Shown piece by piece: positions 20,648-29,346 of a stretch of DNA of 64,000 nucleotides; the stretch's first letter is position 1; the number at the start of each line of letters is the position of its first letter. The notes beneath the pieces were generated by a model. The model was not told the DNA's origin and ran no database searches. It saw only the letters and a list, made by a program, of their open reading frames with translations. Source of the DNA: Pyropia yezoensis (Eukaryota; Rhodophyta; Bangiophyceae; Bangiales; Bangiaceae); contig CM020618.1 in assembly GCA_009829735.1 (NCBI GenBank), positions 24,413,346 through 24,477,345 on the forward strand, written 5' to 3'. The position numbers and the translations under genes were made by a program.

Positions 20648-21444
20648 CGGCCAAGTGGGCCAGGAGGACGAACCAACCGTGCCGGATACTGCGGCGACCT
20701 AAGGGAGTCCGCCCACCTCGGGTAGGACTCCCCAAGAACGTAAACCCACGTCGGGTCATCGCGGTGCTGACGGGTGAGAACTTCCAGGTGGCTGGACGGG
20801 TGCAACTTGCCCCCGGCCGTGCATGCTGTACCCGTATCGTACTTGATACCGGGTCAGGAGCCTCGTTGATACGCAAGTCGCTATTACCAAAGGAGGTGAA
20901 GCTCCAACGCTGGAGGTCCAAAGCTGACCATATGATTGACATCAATGGTGGGGTACTTCCCATCGTTGGTGCCGTGACCCTACCAACTAGGTTGGGGACC
21001 CATGAGGTCGACGTGACCTATGGCGTAGTTGAGAATATATCGGTACCCCTGCTTCTGGGTACCCCTTATGTTGTTACACAAGTGCCTTTGATTTGGGGCC
21101 CTGAGTACTGGGTCAAGTTGATGAATGGGGAGACTATCCCCATCCTTGGTAAGGGAAAGTCTGTGGCTCCTGTGACAGTCTCACAGTCGAAGCCTGTTTG
21201 TTCGGTGAGGGAAGGGTTTACTGCTACCCTGCGTTTAGCCCGCAAAGTCACGTTGCCCCCCAACTCGGTGGCGCACGTTGACGTTGTAACTGATTATACG
21301 GGGAACGGGTTGGTGCACCCTCACCCCCGTCTTGCTCGCAAGCACCAAGTGCATGTTGCCCTTGGCACGATGGACTCCAAAGCCGGAGTCCCGTGGAGGA
21401 TCCAGGTGATGAACCTGAGCCCGGCGCCCAAGTACTTCAAGTAG
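20605..21444 (+). CDS. Chromovirus aspartic protease, unit 1
   Basis: The frame is open from 20461; the first ATG (20605) overlaps the gag stop as ATGA. The protein is probably made as a Gag-protease fusion by -1 frameshifting. The retropepsin active site LDTGSGASL has Asp81 (numbered from 20605); LLLGTPYV further on matches the second conserved hydrophobic-Gly segment of the family. It would cleave the polyprotein. The frame ends at UAG 21442-21444, and the same frame continues directly into reverse transcriptase. Confidence 0.85.
   Translation: MTVGAGRPKLTTAASAKWARRTNQPCRILRRPKGVRPPRVGLPKNVNPRRVIAVLTGENFQVAGRVQLAPGRACCTRIVLDTGSGASLIRKSLLPKEVKLQRWRSKADHMIDINGGVLPIVGAVTLPTRLGTHEVDVTYGVVENISVPLLLGTPYVVTQVPLIWGPEYWVKLMNGETIPILGKGKSVAPVTVSQSKPVCSVREGFTATLRLARKVTLPPNSVAHVDVVTDYTGNGLVHPHPRLARKHQVHVALGTMDSKAGVPWRIQVMNLSPAPKYFK
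21442..21444 (+). other. In-frame UAG between protease and RT (candidate readthrough stop)
   Basis: The protease and pol frames are the same frame, interrupted only by this TAG (context AAG TAG GGA GCC). Sequence after it is open for more than 3 kb. The stop is present at the same place in unit 2 (30180-30182). A stem of nine base pairs with a 2-nt bulge can form at 21475-21501, about 30 nt downstream. Confidence 0.7.
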
Positions 21445-24400
21445 GGAGCCAAGTTCGGCTATATCGACCAACACGAGGGACCGGTAGTAGCGGTCACCCT
21501 CAACGCGGGCGCAAGTAGCGACCCGAAGTCCGGAAAGGAGAAGCATCAAGCCAAGTCGGCCGCCTCTCCTCGACCCCATGTGAACATGGAGGGTGTCCCC
21601 CCCAGGTTGAGGGTTCAAGTTGAACGCCTCTTGGACCAATATCACAAGTTGTGGGATGGTCAATTGGGACTCATGAGAGCCACCCAACACCGGATCGAGT
21701 TGAAGCCCGGTGCACCCCCTATACGCCAACAACCGTATAGGGGAGGACCTCGTTCAAGGGCCCTCGTTAAGGAGCAAGTTGCTCGCATGGAGGCCCTCGA
21801 TGTGATCGAGGCCAGCAACGCCGAGTGGGCGAGTCCGGTGGTTATCGTCCCCAAAGTTGATGGGACCCCCCGGTTTTGTATCGACTACCGTAAGCTCAAC
21901 GAGAGCACGGTGAAGGACAGTTATCCCCTACCTAGGATGGATGACTGTCTGGACTCTCCGGGGGAGGCAAACGTGTTCTCTACCCTGGACTGTAACGCGG
22001 GGTACTGGCAAATTCCCATTGCCCCGGAGGACAGGCATAAAACTACCTTTACATGTCACTGTGGTACCTACCAGTGCAAGCGCCTACCGTTTGGTCTGTG
22101 TAACGCGCCGGCAACTTTCCAGCGCGCTATGGACATGATTCTGGCCGGAGTACGGTGGCAGATCTGTCTTGTGTACCTAGACGATATCATTGTGTTCTCC
22201 CGAAGTCCGGAGGAACACATTGGCCATCTTGGCCAGGTGTTCAAGCTACTTGCTGACGCCGGTGTGTCACTGAAGGCGAGTAAGTGCCACCTCTTCACTC
22301 AAGAGGTGGAGTACTTGGGACATGTTGTCCGTCCGGGGCGTCTCAGTGTCAACGAGAAGAACTTGAGGGCCATTCGTAAGGCTCAGTACCCCCGGACCCA
22401 GACCCAGATGAGGAGCTTCCTCGGGATGTGTAACGTGTACCGACGTTCCACCAAGGGCTTCGCCAAGGTGGCGAAGCCGTTGAATGAGCTAGTGAGCTCA
22501 ACGCTACCGAAGAACCTGCCTCCCCCAAGTCGGGTGGAGCAGGAATCCTTTGAGACTCTTCGGGACCTTCTGCTGAAGCCCCCCATCTTGGCTATTCCCA
22601 GGTTGGGAGGCCACTACATCCTGGATGTGGACGCTAGCTACGAGCAACTTGGTTGTGTGTTGCTTCAGCAGCAGCCGGACAAGGAGTACTTGCCGGTGGG
22701 ATACTTCAGTAAGGGGCTGAACTCGGCCGAGAAGAACTACGGAGTCACCGAGTTGGAAGGACTCGCAGTGGTGTGGGCGGTGACGTCACTTCGTCACTAC
22801 CTGGAGGGTGAGAAGTTCCTCATCCGCTGTGACCACCGCGCATTGCAGTTCATCTTTAAGACGGACTGTACGAACACTCGTCTCAATCGGTGGAGGGTGC
22901 GACTGGCACCCTTCAACTTTGACATTGAGTACCGACCTGGCAGGCAACATGCCCTTGCCGACGGCCTTTCTCGGGTACCTACCGAGGGGCTGGACACTAA
23001 CCCAGTCGATGAGGACATCCCCATCGGGGGGGTTGTCACGCGCTCGGGTCAGGCGTTGAACCCCGAGGCGCCAGGGAACAAGAAATACTTGCCCCTGTCC
23101 CTGGACGAGGTGGTGAAGGCCCAGGCCGAGGATCCCTTCTGCAAGTCGCAGAGGGATATACTGGATACAGTGGTAGAGACGCGTTTCTTTCTGGGAGACG
23201 ATGGCCTCCTCATGAGGAGGGGGGTATTCCAGGGGACCGAACAACTTGTCGTCCCCGCATCCCTCAAGGACAGTATCCTTGAGAGGGAGCACAACGCTCC
23301 CACGGGTGGACACCTGGGGTCTAGTAAACTGTACCAGACCCTGAGGACCAGGTACTACTGGCCGTCCATGGTGGTGGACATCTACAGTTGGGTGGCTGCC
23401 TGCACAAGTTGTGCACAGAACCGTCTGATGGAACGACGGCCTACTACGGCTATGCTATTGTTCCCGGCCAAGGAGCCCTTCGCCGCGTTGGCGATGGACA
23501 TCCTTGGGCCACTGCCCGTGACCAAGGAGGGCAACCAGTACCTCCTGGTCATCTGTGACCGCTTCACGAAACTTACGCGAGCGATCCCACTGGCAGAGAT
23601 CACGGCCATGTCGGTCGTGTCAGCCTTCCTAGATCACTGGGTTGCCGCGTATGGCATCCCAGATAGTACACTATCGGACAATGGACCGCAATTTGCGTCT
23701 GTACTGTTTCAGGGAGTGCTGGATATGTTGGGGGTTAAGGCAAACTATGCCACCCCCTACCACCCACAAACTAATGGGCAGGTGGAGCGCTTCAACAAAA
23801 CTATTGTTTGGCAGCTGCGCCACTATGTGAGTGAGCACGTGAAGACGTGGGACCAATACATTTCTATCCTTACTACTGCCTACAATTCGCAGGTTCACTC
23901 ATCTACCGGGGAAGTACCCCTCGCTTTTGTGACCCCCCGTCGTGTGCGGTCTATTGCCGTGCGGCGGTCGCTCCCAACTGGGGAGGATAGTGGCAGTACG
24001 CATACTCCTACTGAAAGTAAGGCGGAGTTCGCTGCTAGGCTTGAAAACCTCATCCCTAAAGTCAGGGCTGAGATGGACAAAGCACAAAAGCGCTACAAGC
24101 GTACCTTTGACAAAAAGGTGCGCAATGCTAAACATGTCCCCGAGCAGGGTGACTGGGTGCTGGTACACTCGCACACCCCAACTGGGGGTAAGCTGGTATT
24201 CCAGACGAAGGGACTGTACCAGGTCCTTCGTACTGATGGGCGGCGCTTCACCATCGAAAGTGACGATGGGGTCCGCACAGTGAACGGACAGGACGTGGTC
24301 AAAGTTGCACCACCGCCTGCAAGCGACCCAGCTTGGGCGCGTGCTTTGGAAGCGTGGCGCCTCCCCTCACTGCCTGCGGCCAAACAGGGCCCGCAGGAGT

Positions 24401-24588
24401 ACGTGTTCGATAAGTTCATCGACCACGGATGGGATGAGGACACTAACCGCCTCATGTTGAGGGTGCGTTGGTTTGGCTACAAAGCCAAGGATGATACGTG
24501 GGAGTATGTGGAGGACCTTCCCGCTGAGAAGGTCCGGGCGTACTGTGCCCGGAATGAGATAGACCCTTACAGCCCTCCCTCAACGTGA
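21445..24588 (+). CDS. pol: Chromovirus Pol: RT, RNase H, integrase, chromodomain, unit 1
   Basis: Numbering from the GTG at 21580 (the frame is open back to the TAG): reverse transcriptase about 75-255 with FSTLDCNAGYWQI, LPFGLCNAP and the catalytic YLDD at 199-202; Ty3-type RNase H about 340-465 with Asp351, Glu391 and Asp461; integrase zinc domain with His571, His578, Cys608 and Cys611; integrase core Asp640, Asp700 and Glu736 (D700 and E736 are separated by 35 residues); a C-terminal SH3-like segment; and a chromodomain about 938-990 (YVFDKFIDHGWDEDTN, LRVRWFGYKAKDDTWEY). The chromodomain places it among chromoviruses, whose integrases are guided to modified chromatin. All catalytic residues are present. 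No upstream ATG is needed if it is made by readthrough. Confidence 0.92.
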   Translation, partial: GAKFGYIDQHEGPVVAVTLNAGASSDPKSGKEKHQAKSAASPRPHVNMEGVPPRLRVQVERLLDQYHKLWDGQLGLMRATQHRIELKPGAPPIRQQPYRGGPRSRALVKEQVARMEALDVIEASNAEWASPVVIVPKVDGTPRFCIDYRKLNESTVKDSYPLPRMDDCLDSPGEANVFSTLDCNAGYWQIPIAPEDRHKTTFTCHCGTYQCKRLPFGLCNAPATFQRAMDMILAGVRWQICLVYLDDIIVFSRSPEEHIGHLGQVFKLLADAGVSLKASKCHLFTQEVEYLGHVVRPGRLSVNEKNLRAIRKAQYPRTQTQMRSFLGMCNVYRRSTKGFAKVAKPLNELVSSTLPKNLPPPSRVEQESFETLRDLLLKPPILAIPRLGGHYILDVDASYEQLGCVLLQQQPDKEYLPVGYFSKGLNSAEKNYGVTELEGLAVVWAVTSLRHYLEGEKFLIRCDHRALQFIFKTDCTNTRLNRWRVRLAPFNFDIEYRPGRQHALADGLSRVPTEGLDTNPVDEDIPIGGVVTRSGQALNPEAPGNKKYLPLSLDEVVKAQAEDPFCKSQRDILDTVVETRFFLGDDGLLMRRGVFQGTEQLVVPASLKDSILEREHNAPTGGHLGSSKLYQTLRTRYYWPSMVVDIYSWVAACTSCAQNRLMERRPTTAMLLFPAKEPFAALAMDILGPLPVTKEGNQYLLVICDRFTKLTRAIPLAEITAMSVVSAFLDHWVAAYGIPDSTLSDNGPQFASVLFQGVLDMLGVKANYATPYHPQTNGQVERFNKTIVWQLRHYVSEHVKTWDQYISILTTAYNSQVHSSTGEVPLAFVTPRRVRSIAVRRSLPTGEDSGSTHTPTESKAEFAARLENLIPKVRAEMDKAQKRYKRTFDKKVRNAKHVPEQGDWVLVHSHTPTGGKLVFQTKGLYQVLRTDGRRFTIESDDGVRTVNGQDVVKVAPPPASDPAWARALEAWRLPSLPAAKQGPQEYVFDKFIDHGWDEDTNRLMLRVRWFGYKAKDDTWEYVEDLPAEKVRAYCARNEIDPYSPPST

Positions 24589-24699
24589 GGGAAGGCCGAG
24601 CAACAGTGCCAAGAGAGTGCTTCAAGTCGAAGTGGTACGCAGAGTGGCTTTTAACTACAGCCCTAACCCTCACACTCTCACAACAAAGGCAGCTACCAA

Positions 24700-26643
24700 C
24701 TAGGCACGCATGCTAGACTCTCCCACTCCACGGCCCTCGCCCTCACGTGGAGGCCAACGGCGAGACCCACGCCGATAACGGTCTCCACTCGTTGGAAGGG
24801 GCGGCGGCTCCAAGTCGAAACCGTCGCGCCCTTCACGGTCGCGCAAGTGGCGCCGACCGTGGCCACTCTTCTGCCTGGTCTTGCGCGCAAGTTTGCGACG
24901 CAGACGCTGGACAGACTCCGTCTCTGACGGGGTAGAGGACTCCGAAACGGAGTAAGACAACTCGTCTTCCGATACGGAAGGAGAGCGCCGCGAGTGTCGG
25001 CGACGACGGCGAGGAGGCGAGTATGCCCGGCTCGCGCGACGTTCGCCACGCCCAAGTGGGGCTGGCTGGGGCATAATAGCCCCAATGCGAGCCAACTCGG
25101 CTGTCATAAACTCCGCCACCGACTCGCAACTCGCGGTCGCCACTGCAGTACGAACGCGCTCCTCAAGTTGAGGAGTCTCGGAACTCTGGAGGGTTTCGGT
25201 CGACGCGGCCAACCAGGAAATGGTGCGCACCAACGTGGTGATCATCATCTCTGAGGTTAGAGGCGTGGGCGGCAACACCAACTTGGGGTATACCGTCAGG
25301 AGGGTGGCCCCCAAGTTGGGGGACACCGGGGTGGAAGAATCCACGGCCACGCTGATCGGGATGTTCCCGTGAGGTTGGAAAGGAACAGGAGGAAGCGGAG
25401 GGGCCCGCCGAGGTGGCGGTACCCGGGTGTAATTGCGACCCCGACTTGGGGCCCCCGCAGTGGGTTGAGTCATATGGTCATCATAGGACGGCACGGCCAT
25501 AACTATGGGCTTGTCCGGGGGTGGCGCAGTGTGGCGATCCACCCCCGGGGCATACGGGTAGTCCCCGATGCCCAACCCCTCTCGTAGGACCACACGGCCG
25601 TCGTGAAGTTCACGAGCGACCCACACGAACTGGCGAAGTGCGCCATCGTCCTTGGGCCCACGAGTGGGGCGGCGCAACTTGTGCTCAATGCTCTCCCACT
25701 CGATAAACTTATGGAGCCGGAGCATCTCCTCAAGTAGAGTGAGTTGTCCTGATGAGCACCCCTCAGCAACTAGCTGAGGGGTGAGCTGTTCCAAACCTTG
25801 GATGAGCCGGAGGGGGAGATGCCAGAGCATCCCCCGCCGCTGAACACAGGATACCCAGGTCGACATGACCTCGAGGAGCCACTGGGTGGCCAACATGGCC
25901 CACACCAGGTGATCAGGGCCAGCCGTCAACATGACGGAGCCGAAGTGGTCAAGCAACCGTGGCAGCAACGCCGGGAGCCCGTAGGGGACCTCAACTTGAG
26001 GCCACCACTCGGGCTTCTTCGGATAGTACTGCTCCTTACTGGCAGCAGACTGTTGAGGAAACTCAAGTTGAGCCGAGGTCACCAAGTAGGGACCTCGCCG
26101 GAAGTCTTTCTCCATCCGCACATCAAAGTGATGAGTGTGCGGATCGGCCTCGTGGAGGTACGGGGGGCGAGTTGCCACCGCGTCCCAAGTAAAGGTCGGC
26201 AAGTCGCCGGGACCCGAGATAGCTCCCCCGCGGTTCACCATGAGCTTGGCACGCTGAACGTCCTCAACCTCCTCATCGTCCAGGAAGGCAAACTGGTCCG
26301 TCCTGAGGCCGGCAGGGAACCCGACCATACGGGGATACGTTTCCCGTACGCGGTCCCATACCCGACCCATCGCTGCGCCAAGTCGGCCACAGCGAAGTAC
26401 AGTCAACCCCTCCTCATAGAGAGGCCATGCGGGGTAAAACCACCGCCCCAAGGCCTCACGCGGGACAACTTGTCCCGCCTCCGGGGGAGACCCCGCCGTC
26501 AACCCAAAGCCGGGTGACGCGGGAGTCCCATCCCCCGGAGCGATCGCGGAGCCCCCGCCGGACGTCCCGGCGGGTGCTGCACCGTAGGTGGTGTCTTCCA
26601 TACGCTCATCTAGAGAGTCCGTCTCAACTCCCGCGGTCGCCAT
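24700..26643 (-). CDS. Antisense gene of the chromovirus, unknown function, unit 1
   Basis: A 647-residue frame runs opposite to gag-pol, between pol and the 3' LTR. The frame is open 90 codons further upstream, but similarity with the decayed copy at 60964-62398 starts at this Met (MATAGVETD versus MTTPGLESD), so I chose 26643. The N-terminus is Gly/Pro-rich. The central part (about 70-430) has regular Trp- and Leu-rich segments (VWDRVRETYPRMVGF, DHFGSVMLTAGPDHLVWAML, FVWVARELHDGRVVL). The C-terminus (about 540-647) is basic and rich in Arg/Ser, resembling an RS domain. I recognise no known family. Antisense frames at this position are known in some plant LTR elements such as Grande and RIRE2. 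A role in RNA binding or regulation is only a guess. Confidence 0.75.
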   Translation of the reverse strand: MATAGVETDSLDERMEDTTYGAAPAGTSGGGSAIAPGDGTPASPGFGLTAGSPPEAGQVVPREALGRWFYPAWPLYEEGLTVLRCGRLGAAMGRVWDRVRETYPRMVGFPAGLRTDQFAFLDDEEVEDVQRAKLMVNRGGAISGPGDLPTFTWDAVATRPPYLHEADPHTHHFDVRMEKDFRRGPYLVTSAQLEFPQQSAASKEQYYPKKPEWWPQVEVPYGLPALLPRLLDHFGSVMLTAGPDHLVWAMLATQWLLEVMSTWVSCVQRRGMLWHLPLRLIQGLEQLTPQLVAEGCSSGQLTLLEEMLRLHKFIEWESIEHKLRRPTRGPKDDGALRQFVWVARELHDGRVVLREGLGIGDYPYAPGVDRHTAPPPDKPIVMAVPSYDDHMTQPTAGAPSRGRNYTRVPPPRRAPPLPPVPFQPHGNIPISVAVDSSTPVSPNLGATLLTVYPKLVLPPTPLTSEMMITTLVRTISWLAASTETLQSSETPQLEERVRTAVATASCESVAEFMTAELARIGAIMPQPAPLGRGERRASRAYSPPRRRRRHSRRSPSVSEDELSYSVSESSTPSETESVQRLRRKLARKTRQKSGHGRRHLRDREGRDGFDLEPPPLPTSGDRYRRGSRRWPPREGEGRGVGESSMRA

Positions 26644-26645
26644 GG

Positions 26646-26666
26646 CTCTCCCCAAGTTGGGGAGAG
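26646..26666 (-). promoter_or_regulatory. Perfect hairpin directly 5' of the antisense start codon
   Basis: Arms CTCTCCCCAA and TTGGGGAGAG (10 bp) surround a single central base and end two bases before the antisense ATG. The same hairpin precedes the unit 2 copy (about 35385-35405). It could affect translation of the antisense mRNA. Confidence 0.45.
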
Positions 26667-26969
26667 ACGCTCTGGCTATCGCGGCACGAGACCCGCCTCG
26701 AGTTGAGGGGGACTCGGATCGTGGGTATACGGGTGGCCTCCCCAGCGTGGGGCGGCCCAGTGGAAGGTGAAGGGGAGGTGGTGGTGATGGTGAAGTGTGA
26801 ACTGAGGAGAGCAAGCTGCCGAGTGGGGCAAGCTTGAGGAGAGGGGCGGTCAACGTGACCGCCTCCACATCCGTGTTACGTACTCGATGGGGGACAGCAA
26901 GTCGCGCCCCCAACGCCGAGACGTGCGTTTACGCACCCCCTCACAGGGCCGACCGGGTCGGTCGGAACT

Positions 26970-26982
26970 AAGGAGAGGGGAG
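26970..26982 (+). promoter_or_regulatory. Polypurine tract, unit 1
   Basis: AAGGAGAGGGGAG directly precedes the TGTGG start of LTR 2, the position at which plus-strand DNA synthesis is primed. An identical tract at 35708-35720 precedes LTR 3. Confidence 0.8.
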
Positions 26983-27301
26983 TGTGGCAGTCTTGACCCC
27001 CAGGTAGGGGGGCAACACGTGCCATGCAAGGGGCGGCAGGCCACTAGCCTGATCCGTTCCTCCCCCTGCATTTGGGTCCATATTCCCTAAGTTTGGGATA
27101 GTTAGCTTAGTAGTAAATCCAACTTGGATTTGAGGGTTTTCTGCATTTATCGTCTGAATTTTCGTATGGCCCGGTGGGCAGGTGCTGGGGTGGGAGATTC
27201 TGAGTGGCGAGATTCTGAGTGGACCCTGGGGGGATAAGGGGAGGGACAGCGGGGCTTGGCCCTGCGTCCCCGTCCCGACCAAGAAACTGTTGGACCACAC
27301 A
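26983..27301 (+). repeat. Chromovirus LTR 2, shared, truncated by the assembly gap
   Basis: The first 319 bases of the LTR are present before the N run. It serves as 3' LTR of unit 1 and 5' LTR of unit 2. It matches LTR 3 more closely than LTR 1 (TCTTGACC, CATATTCCC) and lacks one T near 27153. Confidence 0.85.
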
Positions 27302-27801
27302 NNNNNNNNNNNNNNNNNNNNNNNNNNNNNNNNNNNNNNNNNNNNNNNNNNNNNNNNNNNNNNNNNNNNNNNNNNNNNNNNNNNNNNNNNNNNNNNNNNN
27401 NNNNNNNNNNNNNNNNNNNNNNNNNNNNNNNNNNNNNNNNNNNNNNNNNNNNNNNNNNNNNNNNNNNNNNNNNNNNNNNNNNNNNNNNNNNNNNNNNNNN
27501 NNNNNNNNNNNNNNNNNNNNNNNNNNNNNNNNNNNNNNNNNNNNNNNNNNNNNNNNNNNNNNNNNNNNNNNNNNNNNNNNNNNNNNNNNNNNNNNNNNNN
27601 NNNNNNNNNNNNNNNNNNNNNNNNNNNNNNNNNNNNNNNNNNNNNNNNNNNNNNNNNNNNNNNNNNNNNNNNNNNNNNNNNNNNNNNNNNNNNNNNNNNN
27701 NNNNNNNNNNNNNNNNNNNNNNNNNNNNNNNNNNNNNNNNNNNNNNNNNNNNNNNNNNNNNNNNNNNNNNNNNNNNNNNNNNNNNNNNNNNNNNNNNNNN
27801 N
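27302..27801. other. Assembly gap of exactly 500 N
   Basis: By comparison with unit 1 (18394-19062) the missing sequence should be about 669 bp: the rest of LTR 2, the leader and the first part of gag. The round number indicates a nominal gap size. Confidence 0.98.
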
Positions 27802-29346
27802 GAACGTGGTTACCCCTCAGGTGGACTCCCGGAGGCGGACCGAGACTCAACTGGAGTCGTCAATCCACTCCTCGCGGAAACTGTCCGTCGGGAGGCGACC
27901 CAATGCGTTGCGGCAGACTTTGCCGGACCTGGTGGTCACGATGACGAATACTATTCTGAATCAGATTGTGGCGAGTTTGCCAGATGGCCTTAATGTCCAA
28001 ACCGGATTGGGGCTTTCGAGCCCGCAGGCGCAGGGGGAATCCCCCCTTACGCCTATCTCTGGTCGCCCCGAACTGGGGGCGACACCTGTGACTCCCAACG
28101 AGGGAGCCACACCATACTCGGTGGGGCGTACGCCCTTCACGGGGGAGTTCCCCCCGGAAACGCCTGCGGCTACACCAAGCGCGCCGCGCCGGACTACAGG
28201 CACTGAGAGTGAACTTACCCCAGTGCCACAGCGGCTGTTCCCTCAACGTGAGGTGCCGCCAAAGATCCAGGTAGCCAACCCGGTCTACCAGAGCATCTTT
28301 GACTGTGAGACCTACGCCCTCCACAACAAGTCGGTGGCGTATGGTCCTGACCAGGCCCGAGCCATGGGCCGTGCCAAAAAGAATGCACTTCATTCTTTTG
28401 GGCACAAAGCGGAGTGGGACGGAACTCCCCCCCTCCGTGTCTTTGAGTTCCTACGTCGTTTCACAAAAGCCTGTGACGACAATGCCATAAGTGAAGGCAT
28501 GGCTTTTTACATGCTACAGGAGTTTACGAAGGGCGACCTACGGACAGAACTTATGTCCGTCTGCCCAGCTCCTCAAGTGGAGGCGCTGGGGAGGTGACGT
28601 CCTATTTGGAGCTCGTCAACTGGTTGTTGAGAGCCATGGTTGATGAGGCAGCGTTGGATTCTCAAGTCGAGGAGTTTACGCAAGCCCATCAGGAAGAGGC
28701 GGAGGACGAGTTGTCCTTTGCGGAGCGAGTCCGTAAGCTCAACAATCTTTGTGGGTTTCTTCATCCACAAGCTGTGGTGAAGAGTCGGTTTGTGGAGGGA
28801 CTCCATTGGTCAGTCCGGATGGAGACCCGGGAGCATAACACTGCCCGGGCGACCCTGGCCGAGTTGGCCAGGTTCGCCTATCGCAGAGGCGAGGCCTACC
28901 GCAAGTTGCGGGAGGAACAACGCCAGGAGCGTCAGGCCGAGTTGGCCAAGGAACGCGAGGAGGCGCGCCAGGCCAGAGAGTTGAGAGAGGCACGCCGAAT
29001 CCGCAAGGAGAGGTGGTAGCTGCCGTGGGAACTTCCCAGGGTATCCCTTCGTCTTCCCCAGTTGGGAAGACCCCTCCCGGAACGGACCATCGGTGTTGGA
29101 ACTGCAACTCCGATGGTCACTGGGCATATGATTGCCCCAAGTTGAGTAAACGCATCCAACAACTTGTTAGGAATGCGAGTAAAAAGTCGGCTACTAACGA
29201 AGTACGTTCACGCCGCGAGGGTGGGGTCTCGACCGGTCGTTGCGGTCGCCACACCCTCGGCGGAGGAGGCGGACACGTCGTCCTCGGACTCGTCGTCTTC
29301 CTCCCCGCCCTCAGATTCGGACGCCAAGTCGGCGGGAAACGAATGA
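27802..29346 (+). pseudogene. gag: Chromovirus Gag, unit 2 (5' part in gap, frame breaks)
   Basis: Same protein as unit 1 Gag, including the zinc knuckle near 29095-29136 and the slippery site at 29334-29340. The frame is broken by single-base changes relative to unit 1: an extra C near 27900, a missing A near 28561, a missing G near 29012 and an extra G near 29225. Most lie in short homopolymers. There are almost no substitutions, so consensus error near the gap is as likely as true mutation. Confidence 0.8.
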
